Assembly: GCF_022539315.1 (NCBI RefSeq)
Contig: NC_066316.1
Coordinates: 31,621,245-31,685,244, forward strand
From: Serinus canaria
Taxonomy: Eukaryota > Chordata > Aves > Passeriformes > Fringillidae
Direction: 5' to 3'
DNA: 64,000 bases
The notes below the pieces were generated by a model. The model saw only the letters and a program-made list of their open reading frames with translations. It was not told where the DNA came from and made no database searches. Made by a program: the position numbers and the translations under genes. Shown one piece after another: positions 52,102 through 64,000 of this stretch. How positions within the stretch are numbered: the stretch's first letter is position 1; each line of letters opens with the position of its first letter.

Positions 52102-54414
52102 TACCAATTTAAGGCCGCACTACTTGGACTCTCTCTAACCTCATACATGCTGAAAAGTGAGATTATGTTAAAAACCAAGCAGAAGTGGCTTAAGCTAACA
52201 TTAACTGCTTCTACATCAACAATACAGAAAAAGCAATCAAATGGAGTCAGTCTCTCCTTCCACAATAATTAAAATCTCTCTACACTCAATATATTTTTCT
52301 ATGAAAAATTTTCACTAGTGGTTTCTGCACAATCATTTTCCTGAGTTTTATATTCATGGGCTCAAATCTTCTTCAACTCAAAATCAGAACTAAAGAAACA
52401 ACCTCCAGAAGATGGTGGCACACAAACACAAGAACATCCTAAAAGCCAGGAATTCAAACGTTTAGTGGAGCTCAGGTGCTAAAGTTCCAACCAGTTAGAC
52501 CCTTGTTGCCCTCCCTGTGCCTGTTTCTCTGCATCATCACCCTCACATTCCCTTAGTTTGCTAACTTTTCATGTTTGAAGTATTCAGCATGCACAAAACA
52601 CTACTGGATCTTGCTGGTCTGCAAGGCAGTTGTTGCCTTTTTTTTTTGAGAAGATGTCCAGAAGGTGTCCACACCCTTAAAGAAAAGAGAAAAGAGACAG
52701 CATACCTTGGGAGACCGCACATGAGGATATTTGTTACTCAAAGTGTTTAAGCAGAAACAAATGTACTGGGGAAAAACAGATGCTCCAAATCCTAATGTTT
52801 CTAATGTTACTTTGGGATAGTAATGGTTATTCTGCAGCAACCATCACTCCCAAGAGTCAACAAAATTTCCATATGGTGACCTACCTAACAAGTCCACTGC
52901 ATAAGAAACCCTCTGATAAAAACATCTTCTATTGCCTACACACAGAACAACTACTTCCTAAGCAGACCAGGTGCTTTTATAGTCCTCAGCAGTCCCCACA
53001 CCCAGAACAAAACTAGTAAAGAAAAGTAAGAATGAACCATGCCAAAGACTCAGTGCTGCTGATTAGTAAGAGACTACAAAGAAGTGTGTCTGGTTTTTAC
53101 AGTGTGGGAAATGCAGTGTTCAAGGATCTTTCCATGCATGTTAAAATCTGTGGAACTTCAGGCAGACAAGTAGTACTAAATTGCATACTTTTATTGTGAC
53201 TTATGTATTTTGTGTTTTCCTTTGAAATATGAATATAAGATGTCACAAGAACTAATTTACTTATGAAAAAAAAAATCTTTACTTCATTAAGAGAAATGAA
53301 TTTGAAAAAATCCAATTTGATTGAAACATCCAAATCTAGCAAGAAAGAACATAAACATATGCATTTGATCAAACAATTATTTAACTCAATTAAAAACTCA
53401 TTTATTCTACCATCTTATTAGTAAATGTTCCAGTGACTTACTAAACATTGATTTTGTAGAGTCATTTACTTATCACTGGAAAAAAGCCACAAACAAGCTA
53501 TTCTTCAAGTCTATTTCAACTTAAGGAAATCAAGAAAAGTTTTCAAAAGCTTTTATGTTCTTAGATACAATTTGTGCATTTGAGTACTTTTCATACCCAG
53601 CCTAAACATTGTTTTAAGCAAAGTTTCAAGAAAAGTTCAGTAGTTCCTCTCTACAACAAAACCAAAAGATGCTCTACCCTTCATGCTGACTTTAAGCATA
53701 CTTTAAGATAAGCTGCTAAACTCAGAAAAATATTATAAACACACAAAAAAGAGCCCTTTCTTTACTAATGATCCATAACAAAAGCTTAGCAATGTATCTG
53801 TGTTTCTGGTAGTCCAGGATTTGGTTTCACCTTCTGATCCCCAGCTTAGAAAAAACACATAAATTCTATTATTTCCCTTAAAAAAACTCCACTGTAATTA
53901 CTTCAATTGAATCCTTGTAACCATAACTGTCCACTCTTGATGATGTCATTTAATTCTTAACCTCCTGCAGAAAGCAGCTTCAGTATAGTTATGTCATATA
54001 TGGAAACAAGGTCTCCATTTTGACACTACCTTTACATATAGTTCCTTTTTTTTTTTAATCCTAACAGGACAAAGGTTCAGGCTTCTCAATCCGTTCATGA
54101 GCAGCTTTGCCTTCCCTTATCCATATTTTCCCCAGTTTTATTTTACAGCCTAGTTAAATGTTAGACATTGCTGCCAGCTGAAAGTGGATTTTCATCAAGA
54201 GAGAAAAGCATAACTTATATTCAGGTTTCTCCATGGTCAAATCAGTTTTCAGATTGCATACTGATACATTAAGCAAACTAAAGAATCCCAAAAATGTGAT
54301 TTAAAATGTCCTGGTGGTTTGTTTCCTTTTGAAGGCCCGGAGAGCAGCATTTCCTGCACATTTCACTGTCATATGATTTTCCACACCAAATAAAAAGCAT
54401 CTGAAGACCAGGAC

Positions 54415-54500
54415 TCCGTGTGGCTCAGTGGTTAAAACATGTCATGGTTAAGAAGCAACTGAAAGCTGGATGTTATAATGCAGAACATCTGGCAATTTTA
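54415..54500 (+). mobile_element. Possible remnant of a tRNA-derived SINE
   Basis: TGGCTCAGTGG at 54421-54431 fits the RNA polymerase III box A consensus exactly and is followed by TTAA, as in tRNA-derived SINEs. No good box B lies at the expected distance. This is either a decayed SINE (for example a MIR-like element) or chance. Confidence 0.3.
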
Positions 54501-55518
54501 TCTTGAGCAGCAATGCTGGCAGTCAGTTTAGCCACTTCAGAAGAAACTTTCTATGTCTTCAGACTGCAGTAGTCCTACTCCAGGACCATTTAGGAGATAG
54601 CTTTATCTGTCAGAGTCACAGGCTAGAATGCCAACCATGGAAACGGAGTAATGAAGAGACACAAAGGAACTGCAAGACAATAAAGGCATTCAAAACAAAG
54701 CATGATGAATGTGCATGGCACTCACAATGGTGTTTGTTTAATGTGAGCACTCTTTGTGTGCAAGATTAACATTACTCCAAGGATTAATAAATTTCTTAAA
54801 GATACAATTAAATTCAAGTATGTATTTTCATGCGTGTTTTTTACAAAGAAAATCAGCTAATGCATTTAATTGTAACATTTATATGCAAACACACTGGAAA
54901 CACTACAGCAGAAGATCAAAAAAAAAATAGCACTATGCTGACAAAACAAATAGAAGAATGGACACTGAATCTAATAAAGCTTTCACTGACCCACACAAAA
55001 TTTGCAAATTTAGGTTTCTTTTTTTATATTTTCTTCTTTTTAAGGAATATTGTTTTATGATACTGGCAATACAGTTATTTTTCTGTATTTTTTAGAAAAT
55101 CTTGCATTGGTCTCAGCCAAGACATCTTAGACAATCATATAAAAATAAATCAGATACATATGGCTGATTTGATTTTTTTATAAGCCTCTAACTTGAAACA
55201 ACTATAAACCCACTTGAGGTATTAGAAAACAAAATGCAGCATATTAAACTGTAAGACTGTATACTTTCACTTAGGTAGTTTAGTGTTTAATAAAAAAACC
55301 CCAAAGCTTGTAGAATAAAATTACGGATAGGTACCTTTGAGAATGAATTTCTGAGAAAGTAATCTGAAACATTTAATAGGAAAAAAAAGAAACTACAAAT
55401 GGGTAATTTACCCTAACTTACACTGCATATGCTTTCTAGCAATAACATTATCCAATATTTATTCCATTACTGTATCATGACCATATAACAATTTCCACAA
55501 TGACAGCTGTGTCAAAAT

Positions 55519-55600
55519 GGGCTTTTGGTTGTTGCTTTTTGGGTTGGTTTTTTTCTGGGTTTTTTTTTTGGGGGGGGAGGCATGTTTGGTTAGTTAGGCT
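55519..55600 (+). repeat. G/T-rich low-complexity block
   Basis: T-runs alternate with G-runs, including nine to ten T's followed by eight G's near 55561-55577. The style is similar to the block at 28207. Confidence 0.85.
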
Positions 55601-58080
55601 ATTTTCACAAGCACAGTTATAGTGATGTGAATTTCTGTACATGTACAACACACACACTGTTAAGAGAACTAGCATTTACACCTGTACACACATAATTTGC
55701 CAGTAAAAGAGCAGTTATGGATTAAATACATAATCTTTAGATAACATTTACAGCCCCCACCTCTTACTTTCAGTCAAAATTCTTTCAATACTTGAAACTG
55801 TTGCCACTATCTCCTCCCATTCCAAAGAAGACGACACCACTACATTTTTTGGTAGGTTGGGATTAACAGAACAGAAAGTTTCTTCTTCTGTGATGACAAA
55901 ACCTCAGATATATTTCGTGCCTTTTTAAGTATTTTCAGTCATTCAATATCACACTTATCTCAGCAGAAAACAGCTACACAGCTTTTGTTAAAGCAGTGAG
56001 AACTACCATCAAATAAAAAGTGCATCCCATACTCAGTGACCACATTTTAGAGTAACCAAAACCAAAGAAGGCCAAGTTCACATAAACAGCCACTTGTACA
56101 CATTTCAGAAATCAAGAGGAAAAAGTATAATGTTTCAAGAATAACACTGAAATCTTTCATTGACTGCATTTACATGTAGTCTGAGGATTAAATGTCCTCC
56201 AGCCGAATTCACCAAGTTTGTAACATAGTTAAGAAAAACAGATTATCTGAGGAGATTTTAAAGGAATAAGAGGCTGAGAAAGCAGATGGTATTATCATTG
56301 TCAACACAGTGAACACAGACAATAGTAGCCACATTTAGAAGTTAATTTTTACATACAAACTAACTTTAGGTAGCTGTTAAGACTGCTAGTGACAACATGT
56401 GAAGTTGTTTCCTCAAGTCTCTACCCAACCCACCTACTACTGGTAACAGAAGAGTTCCTGCAGACAATGCATGAGAAACATTCTCTCCATTCCTAAATAT
56501 GGCATGTTTTCTAAGCAAAATAATCAAGTAAAGGTCAAAGTACACATGTAGTGAATATCAGCATGACACATATAATCTGCTTATGTCAAATATATCCACT
56601 TACATGTGCTGGATGCATCTGATATATACCATTCTAACACTATAATCAAAGCTAAATGAGAACTACTGAAGCATTTAAGTGATGAAGTTAAGTAGTAAAT
56701 TAGAAATGCTGTGTTGTTAAGAAACTCATACATACAAATAACCATTAAATAATCTCTTCATCACTTAAACACAAAAATAAAACCATTAAGGTACTGGAAA
56801 ATACAGTACAGAATATCAACTGTCAGAAAATTAGGATCTGTCATATTTTCAATTAGGTACTTTTGTGCTAGATAAAAAAAACCAAAATTTCCAGCACATC
56901 TGTAGAAGTACCTCTGAGATGACTTCAAGTGTGAGCAACTTAATCACCAACATTAAATAAAAGGGTCACTACAGCTAAGATATTTAATGCAGTTCTAGTT
57001 CTCTAAAATTTGAGCGTCACAAAGAGAACAACATCTTAGAAATGAGATAATGAAAATATTTTTTTTTCTTTTCCTTCATGCATTAAATGGCTAAGAATAC
57101 TTTTCAGTACATATTTAATGGACTCAGACTGGTTCCATATTTATTTAGTACACTGCATACATTTTTAACAAAGATTACAGGGTTAGGGGCATTTTGGGTT
57201 GTTTCTGGGTTTTTTGGTTCTAGTTCAGTTACCATAATCACTTTTCAACATCAAATCCAGATAGTAACTTGACTTGTTAAGGAAAAGAACTGATAATAAT
57301 TGTGGGAGTGAGATCAGCTTGGTCTAGTTCAAAAACATCTGTAAAATGCATTAATGCAAAAACAAAGGATATGAACATAATTGTAATACATTACTAAAGC
57401 ACAGTACGTGTAGTAGGAGATCAAAGTTAACACTCAGTGTTTTGAAGTCTGATATACAATACAAAAAAGATCAGCATCTGGAGGAAAATGAAAAGAACAC
57501 ATTAGTGCAATGGTTTTGCCTATTACTCACTGCAGAGGTTCCAATGAAAAATACAGCTAGTAACAGAGGAAATTACTTCTCTGCATGCAAATACCTGTAT
57601 CTATTATTCTTTCCCAGAACTACATTTAAGTATTACATAACACAGTTAGTGTAGGAGTAATTTTGGTAACATGTTAAATTCCTTTAAATTACATTATATT
57701 GAACTGGGTTTTAAAGCACAGCTTCTTAAAACAATTAGAAGAGTATGGATTCTATGAGACGTCCAGAAAAGAGAAAGATTTCCAGAAACTTTATCAAACT
57801 TATTAGTAAGCACGAAGTGCAGCAAGAGAGAACAACTTCAATCTCTTTTCTGAGTACTGGGGTATTTATGTTTCATGGCATGCATGAGTCAGTCTGCCTC
57901 AATGCTGTTTAACCTCTAACTCACCTCATCTACAAAGCTGGTGCCATCAACACAATTCAAACACTGAATTGTTCACATTGTGTTCAGAACCCAATAAAAT
58001 CTCCTGAATGAACCCACGCGTGCTGCAAGTCAGCTCACAAAAACTGAGCTCGCTATTTAGCATTTGTTGGACAGTCATAA

Positions 58081-58110
58081 ACAGACCTTGCCCACACAGA
58101 CCTTGCCTAC
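58081..58110. repeat. 15-nt tandem duplication
   Basis: ACAGACCTTGCCCAC is followed directly by the same unit with one C-to-T change. Confidence 0.92.
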
Positions 58111-58821
58111 ACATGATCTTTAGTAAGAAATGCTGATAGAAATGTATCTATATTTTCCAGTAAAACTTCTATTAAGAAGACAGTAAACAATCAGTGATGA
58201 ACAGTAGCACCTTGTTCTCTCTATAGGATTAAGAATTGCTGCCTTCCCTTCTTGGGAATCAGCAATATGTGCTTAATGGTTTAAAGAATGGATTACCATA
58301 ACAAAAAATTTTGGTCTACTTAAAAATTACTCATCTATTATTTCTTACTGGTGATATTCTCTAGGTAACATTAAAAACAAGTGGTACAATAAATTAGAAC
58401 TTTTAGGATTTATATTATGACAAATCAGGATTTGTTTCAATTTAAGATTTTGCCACTTCAAGTAGTTCTATTATTTATTAGAATCACAAGTATTACATTT
58501 TCAAAGGGTGACCCTGAGCCCTATTCAACTCTTAAGTTCTCTGTGTTAGTACCTGTATTCTGGCACTGTAACATTATTTAATAAATGAAATACTACTTCT
58601 AGTTGTGTTCTGGAATGTGCCAAAAATAAACAGCACACCATATAATTTCAGATAAAAAGCTAAGGTTATATTAAATGGGTGATTAATTTGAATAAAAATA
58701 TTGCTTGCTACAATAAAAACTAAATTGTTTTTATGAAGCACCACCATACAATTAAAGGCCCAGCACCACAGCAATATAACCATCTTAAAATAAAATTATC
58801 AACTTACAGCATTTTATAAAA

Positions 58822-59137
58822 TCATAGAACAGTTAGGGTTGGAAGATCACATAACTCCAAATCCCTGGCAAGGCCAGGAACACCTTCCACCAGACCAGGT
58901 TGCTCAGAGCACCATCCAACACGGCCTTGAACACTTCCAGGGATGGAGCACCCACCGCTTCTCTGGGCAACCTGGTCCACTGTCCCACCACCCTAAAGGT
59001 GGGGAATTTCTTCCTAACATCTAATTTAATTCTACCCTCTTTCGGTTTCAATCCATCCCCCTTGGCCTATCCCAAAAGACCCTCCTCCAGCTCTCTTGTA
59101 GGGTCCCTTCAGGTCCTGTAAGGGTGCCACAATTTAC
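58822..59137 (-). mobile_element. CR1 LINE fragment, 3' end, the longest in the window
   Basis: The + strand starts ATCATAGAACAGTTAGGGTT, the reverse complement of a CR1 tail. It runs through ACCAGACCAGGTTGCTCAG, CGGCCTTGAACACTTCCAGG, TCTCTGGGCAACCTGGTCCA and GAATTTCTTCCTAACATCTA to CTCTTGTAGGGTCCCTTCAG. The order of blocks matches a standard avian CR1 3' region in reverse complement. The copy is about 315 nt, 5'-truncated and oriented with QKI. A 72-codon minus-strand frame in it is CR1-derived and not a host gene. Confidence 0.95.
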
Positions 59138-59382
59138 AGACTGTAATTCTGCAATGTTAGCTTTGTTGGTAGAGTTGACTTGCCCTTAAGAGATTATTAC
59201 AGATTATTTGCATTTGTTCCTGACTGAGCAGAATATCAGCCACTGATACAGTGATCATTCAAAAAGCTCAGAATCTTTCTGATCACTGCAGCTGTAACCT
59301 AGACACAGATTATCCATGTGATGTCAATAAAATATCATTTTTTACCCAGCAGACAACATCCTAATGCTTAAAATGCTCCTTC

Positions 59383-59447
59383 AAAAAAAAAAAAAAAAAA
59401 CAAAAACAAAAAACAAACAAAAAAAAAAAAACAAAAAAAAAAAAAAA
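59383..59447 (+). repeat. 65-nt A-rich tract with interspersed C
   Basis: Eighteen A's, then CAAAAAC-type units, then further A-runs up to 59447. An AATAAA about 60 nt before it hints at a retrocopy tail, but no parent gene is recognisable. Confidence 0.92.
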
Positions 59448-62130
59448 CCCAGCATTAAAAAATATAGCTAGGATTTAGAATGAATTACTAAATCCCTTAA
59501 ATCCACATCATTCACCTCTAATAACCTCTGCTGAAGGCTTTGAGAGCATGTTTAACTGACAAACAGCTTTACAAACCTCATGTAAATACATTAGACCAGA
59601 TCTATCAAAAAATGAAATAAAATAAAAATCAGGCTAGCTTTCAGGTCATTTTAATAATGGTAATACAGCTTCCTTGATTAAAGAACAAAGAAATCTCAAA
59701 GCACAGCTTAAAAGACAAACACAAACCAAAAGTAGTACACTGAAGGGTACCACTTTTTTCTCCATATTCTAAACTTGCAGTTTAAAGGGAGATCTGAGTA
59801 AATTAAAATTAAATAGGTCTTGTTTCTGTTAGGTATTGAAAATTTTTAATGAAATATAAAGACAGCTAGATATTCATCTAAATAAACTTCATTTTTACCA
59901 CTGAAATTTTAATTAATGTGACAGAACTATCTGAGTAGCTACATCTAGTTGGCTGAATGCATTACAACTAACCAGAGAAGCCAAGATACAGCTTTCTTTT
60001 GTCATCTGTTTGAAATAGGTATCTGTCAGAAGTCATCATCAAAATACATTCATAAGAATTCAGGACGTATTAATTCCTGTATATACAAAACTCAGTGTCT
60101 CCAAAATGTTATCTAGGATGCCAGCTTAATTTTCATCCATTGAAACAACACTGAACCACAAACACAGTCTTCCTGGAAAATGTATTTTCAGCTCCTCTGG
60201 GCAGAAGATTTCACTCTAATTTTAAACACAATGTATATGTGTGTTATCAGAGGTGCAAAAAGAAAAAACTAATTTCTGTGTTGACACAATCCTAGTACCT
60301 CTAATCTCACAGGCACTGTTTTCCAAAATAAGCTGCTAAAGAGCTAACAATTTCTTCAGCAATTCTTTGACCTGTCTGAAGATCAGTCTAACAGCATACC
60401 AAAAGACAGGTATCCTAATCTTCTATATTTTGCAAATTATCACATTTAATCTTTTTTTTTAAATTTAATTTTCTAAAAACTAACCTAAAATGTAAACATT
60501 TATGCCAAGAAATTAACCATTTAGTTCTAAATCAAGTGAATACCAAGAAGCTTTACTGTCCAAGGATTGAGTAACAAATCTTTTTACGTTTTCCTGCAGA
60601 AAAATTACACCTTCACCATATAGTTTTGGCATTAAGATAATGCAACCTTCAGATGGAAGGTAGAAGGCAATCCAAATCTGAAGGGAGAGCTATGTTTTTT
60701 TGTGAAAATGAGTAAGACTTTACATTGTATCATCAAAGAACCAAGAAATTTCAAAACACTGAAGATGTTGCACTCCCTAAGTTCCTTTCAAAAGAAGCAG
60801 TAAAAATCAGATAACAGACTAGAAAGACAGAGACAATTTAAGAATAACTCTTAAATTACTGACCTCTAACATAAAGCCATAAAAGCTGTTTGTTTCTGTT
60901 CTTTACTGTGCAGAATGAAACAATCACTTGGAAAAAAACTAATACTATTAATAAACTGCATTAGGTTTATAGAAGGAATAAAGGCAAGTTTATTAGATTA
61001 GCTAAGATCTACTGATATTTATTTTGATATTTTTGTATAATGTAACGCACAGGTAATATTGGCATTGGCCTAAACAAGTTACAGAATTCAAAATGAAGAT
61101 CCACAAAAGAGCTGCTGTGCTAACTAAAAAAGGGAACCAACACTTCAGAAATGGCATAATGTACTAATTACTCTACAGCTTCACAGCCATAAATCTCTCT
61201 GTATAGAGGTACATAAAAAAAGTCAATCTGCCTAAACACAATGCATCAAACTCCCTGAGCAAAGCAGCTCAAACCTCTCTAATCTCTTTAATTCAAGGCC
61301 TGAAAACCTTATCTGGTGCATCATCCTGCTATGTACAATCCACCTGAACTGAAGAGAAGAAGAACCTACACAAACACATAAATTAATGCAAGACTATCTC
61401 AAATGATAGAAAACCACCCTGCTGGTACTACTGCAACAAGCAGAAGCTGCTCCTGTAATAGGAAGAAAAGCAGCTCTTAACATTAAGACAAACAAGAGCC
61501 CAAGATCACTGCTGCAGTCCTGTAAAAGCTGACCCTAAGCTGCTCAGTCACACCTCGCTTTTACAAACCCTCCAACAAACTTAAGGAAGGGGACAGACCA
61601 ATTCCTGCTAAGAGCAGGAGATCTGGAATTTCCTGATCTCTTCCCATCCTGTCAGAGTATGCCACAGCACAAGGACCACTAAAAGCAAAAAGGGAAGGCT
61701 TTAACCTGCATTTCAGGTTCACATCTTTATCCCACAGCTTCTTTCTGTTGAGGCCAGCTTCAGAGTGCCACCCACACAGACACTCCCTGAGAGCACTGAA
61801 AAGGACAGAAAGGCTTCTTCACTACCACTTTACCTGCTGCAGAGCCACAGATGAGATTTTGCTCTTCACTTCTCTTTGAGTCAGCTGTAAGACAGTGGTA
61901 ACAATCAAGTCTGGGTTCAAGAACTAAACAGGTTCTTGAGAAGAAACTAAAAATCTCAGATATGAAGAAGCAGCAAAAAGTATCAAGCAGGACTAAGCTT
62001 TCAACTAAGGTCCTGTACTTATTTCAAACTTACATTCAAACAGCACTCACTGAAAGAGTACTAGATGTAGTAGTAAGTTATGTCAAATATTAAGCTTCAA
62101 TTATCTTTTATTTTGGAAGTGCTTCTAACA

Positions 62131-62207
62131 TAAAATCATATTTAAATCACATGGCACTTTTCTAAATATGATTTAAAATCATATTTAAATCACATGGCAC
62201 TTTTCTA
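62131..62207. repeat. Tandem duplication, 34 nt identical, period 43
   Basis: The unit starting TAAAATCATATTTAAATCAC occurs at 62131-62164 and again at 62174-62207 with no difference. The identity suggests a recent local duplication, possibly polymorphic. Confidence 0.95.
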
Positions 62208-63432
62208 TCTCTAAAATAAAGATGGGGATTAAGATATATAAAGTTTATACCATTTGAGGACATTGATACTTTCATTTATTAGAAAAACAAGCCCTTTTTC
62301 TTCTAAATTAAGCATTAAACTCTGAGATACTTAATCGAGTATCAAACTGTTTCCAAGAGTTCCATTATGGAGCAAGAAAACATCAAAAACAAGTTACTGT
62401 AAAAATCACCTAACAAGCTGCTTGGATCAAAAGTAAATAAGTAAATTTTTAAAGTAATTTTATTTGGACACCAAATGAAGCATTCATGCCTTTTTTACAC
62501 TGAACGAGCCAAGTTTTAAGAGTACTTTTATAAAATTACTCATACCAAATTAAAAATTTGATGTTACTAATAAAAGCACTCTTTCAAGATTTGTCCTTCC
62601 AAACTCTTTAACCTTCTCTGTCATTAGGGCTGACTGATAAGCCACCAGCTGTTTTTTTTTCTTCTTGGTGCTACAATGCATTCTCTTCCTTTTTAAGGCT
62701 AGCATGCCCAAGCAACAAACAGCACGACTTTAGCCAGCTGCTAGAATGTCACTAACCTATATATTTAGCTCCCATCTCATTTACTGCCATCCCTCAGTGT
62801 CAACCATTTAATGTCCCTTTTGCTCCAGCCTCCTGACATTCCTCACTGAGCTGACAACACTGCGGGCTGGATCAGCGGACACAAGATACAAGAACACACA
62901 ACAACAAAGCAGAGACCTTATCAGTTACCAGAGACAGAAGCCATGCCTTGTCAAACACACTCAAGCAAAAAGCCTTTTGGGTTTTGCTTCCCTCCCCCCA
63001 CTTCTAGATTAATTTTTACTGTTAATAAACTGTGTAGTTGTTTGCATAATATTACCTTTAGATCTTGAGTAAAATAGCAATTTGTTCTTTTAGCCTGTTT
63101 TTGCCTCGCCTCTGCTTTGTCAGTACTTTTTGTACATTATAATATAAACTAAAGTCACATTTCCTTTCCATTTAATACTGGCTTTAACATTAAATCTTTT
63201 CCTCATGCCGCAAGTTTAAAGAGAATCTTAATTGGGTAGTTTAAATTCCACTTCAAATAACTAAAATAATATCCCTCAAAATGATTTTTTTATGCTACAT
63301 GTTCTGTTCATGTAAAAACACTAATCTAATTACTGTCGTATTTTGGAAATAATTGGATTTTAAATTGCTTAGAATTATCAACATAAGTGAGAAAGCTGTA
63401 AAGATAGACAAATTAACAATTTCATGGTTTTA

Positions 63433-63467
63433 AAATGGGAATCTCTGTTATCATTAGATTCCCATTT
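63433..63467. repeat. Perfect inverted repeat, 12-bp arms and 11-nt loop
   Basis: AAATGGGAATCT (63433-63444) and AGATTCCCATTT (63456-63467) flank an 11-nt loop. The arms are too short for a microRNA precursor. Confidence 0.93.
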
Positions 63468-64000
63468 GCAATTATTTAAAGGCCCACAGAACAGTTTGGT
63501 AGTTCCCTCCTTTAAGTGGTCATAAAACCCTTTAAACAGTAATTGAAAGATTGTTAACAGAAACTCTCTCAGGAAATCAGATCCTGTGAACAATCTAACA
63601 GTAGGCATGCTTAAGCGAGATAGTGAATAATCTGGTTCATCCTATTCACTAAAATGAGGTTTTCAGAACAGTGACAAGACATCAGTTTCAATAACACCAG
63701 CAGATGAGTAAAAATTGTTCAATTCTGTGCTCTACTTGGGAATAGTGACACATTTATCTAGAGAATTAACAAGTTGTGCTGTGTGTAAATCGGTCTCCAA
63801 GCCTAACCACAGGATCCAGCAGTGCCCTCTAAGCCTCACAGTTTACATCATTAAACTCATATTCCAGTAACAAAGGATCCTCAGGATATACAGTCCAACA
63901 ACTAATTTCCATAATAATACTTTTAATTAGATGTGACTACATATGACATTACCCAAGGCACTTAAAGCTGGCAATTTAGCTGTAGACTACTTCCATTTCT

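Larger units (their letters stand above)
49087..64000 (-). other. QKI intron 2 (3' part; continues beyond base 64000)
   Basis: AT-rich noncoding sequence upstream of exon 3 on the gene's strand. I looked for the preceding QKI exon (ending just before the FNFVG segment) and did not find it, so it must lie beyond 64000. Contents: an AT/CA-rich microsatellite near 49621, a 28-nt period duplication at 52053, a possible tRNA-derived SINE near 54415, a G/T-rich block at 55519, a 15-nt duplication at 58081, a CR1 copy at 58822-59137, an A-rich tract at 59383, a 43-nt period duplication at 62131 and a hairpin at 63433. The rest shows nothing I can identify. Confidence 0.88.

Noticed and set aside
58833..59121. 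Open frames on both strands at 58.8-59.1 kb
   Set aside because: They all lie in the CR1 copy and reflect the transposon's own 3' region.
1..64000. CRISPR arrays, operons, prophage, bacterial-type genes or an intact endogenous retrovirus
   Set aside because: None is present. The sequence is vertebrate intron; no regularly spaced repeats, no gag/pol-like frames and no LTR pairs were seen.

Overview
This is a stretch of vertebrate nuclear DNA, most likely from a bird. It is AT-rich, poor in CpG and in long reading frames, and carries a few 5'-truncated CR1 LINE copies. One of these ends in the ATTCTATGATTCTATGA tail typical of avian CR1. Nothing bacterial, viral or plasmid-like was seen.

The only gene supported is QKI (quaking), an RNA-binding protein of the STAR/KH family, on the minus strand. 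Two internal coding exons are visible, both with canonical splice sites and phase 0 at every boundary. Exon 3 (48970-49086, 117 nt) encodes 39 residues of the KH domain, including the GPRG loop. Exon 4 (10470-10613, 144 nt) encodes the next 48 residues, finishing the KH fold and stopping just before QUA2. The two exons join in frame and correspond to human residues 96-182. The first exons of the gene must lie beyond base 64000, and exon 5 onward must lie before base 1.

Layout on the + strand: 1-10469 is the start of intron 4; 10470-10613 is exon 4; 10614-48969 is the complete intron 3 (about 38.4 kb); 48970-49086 is exon 3; 49087-64000 is the 3' part of intron 2. The introns hold CR1 fragments at about 4670, 14010, 40140 and 58820, with a doubtful one at 47860. 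They also hold A-rich and T-rich tracts, G/T-rich and A/C-rich low-complexity blocks, short tandem duplications, and several perfect short inverted repeats.

No new multi-gene system was found. The points most worth a second look are regulatory: an exact POU-dimer (MORE) palindrome in intron 4; a 38-bp hairpin in intron 3 holding two near-consensus p53-family half-sites; ACUAAY motifs (the QKI recognition core) in exon 3 and just upstream of it; and a run of seven and six G's in the nascent QKI transcript.
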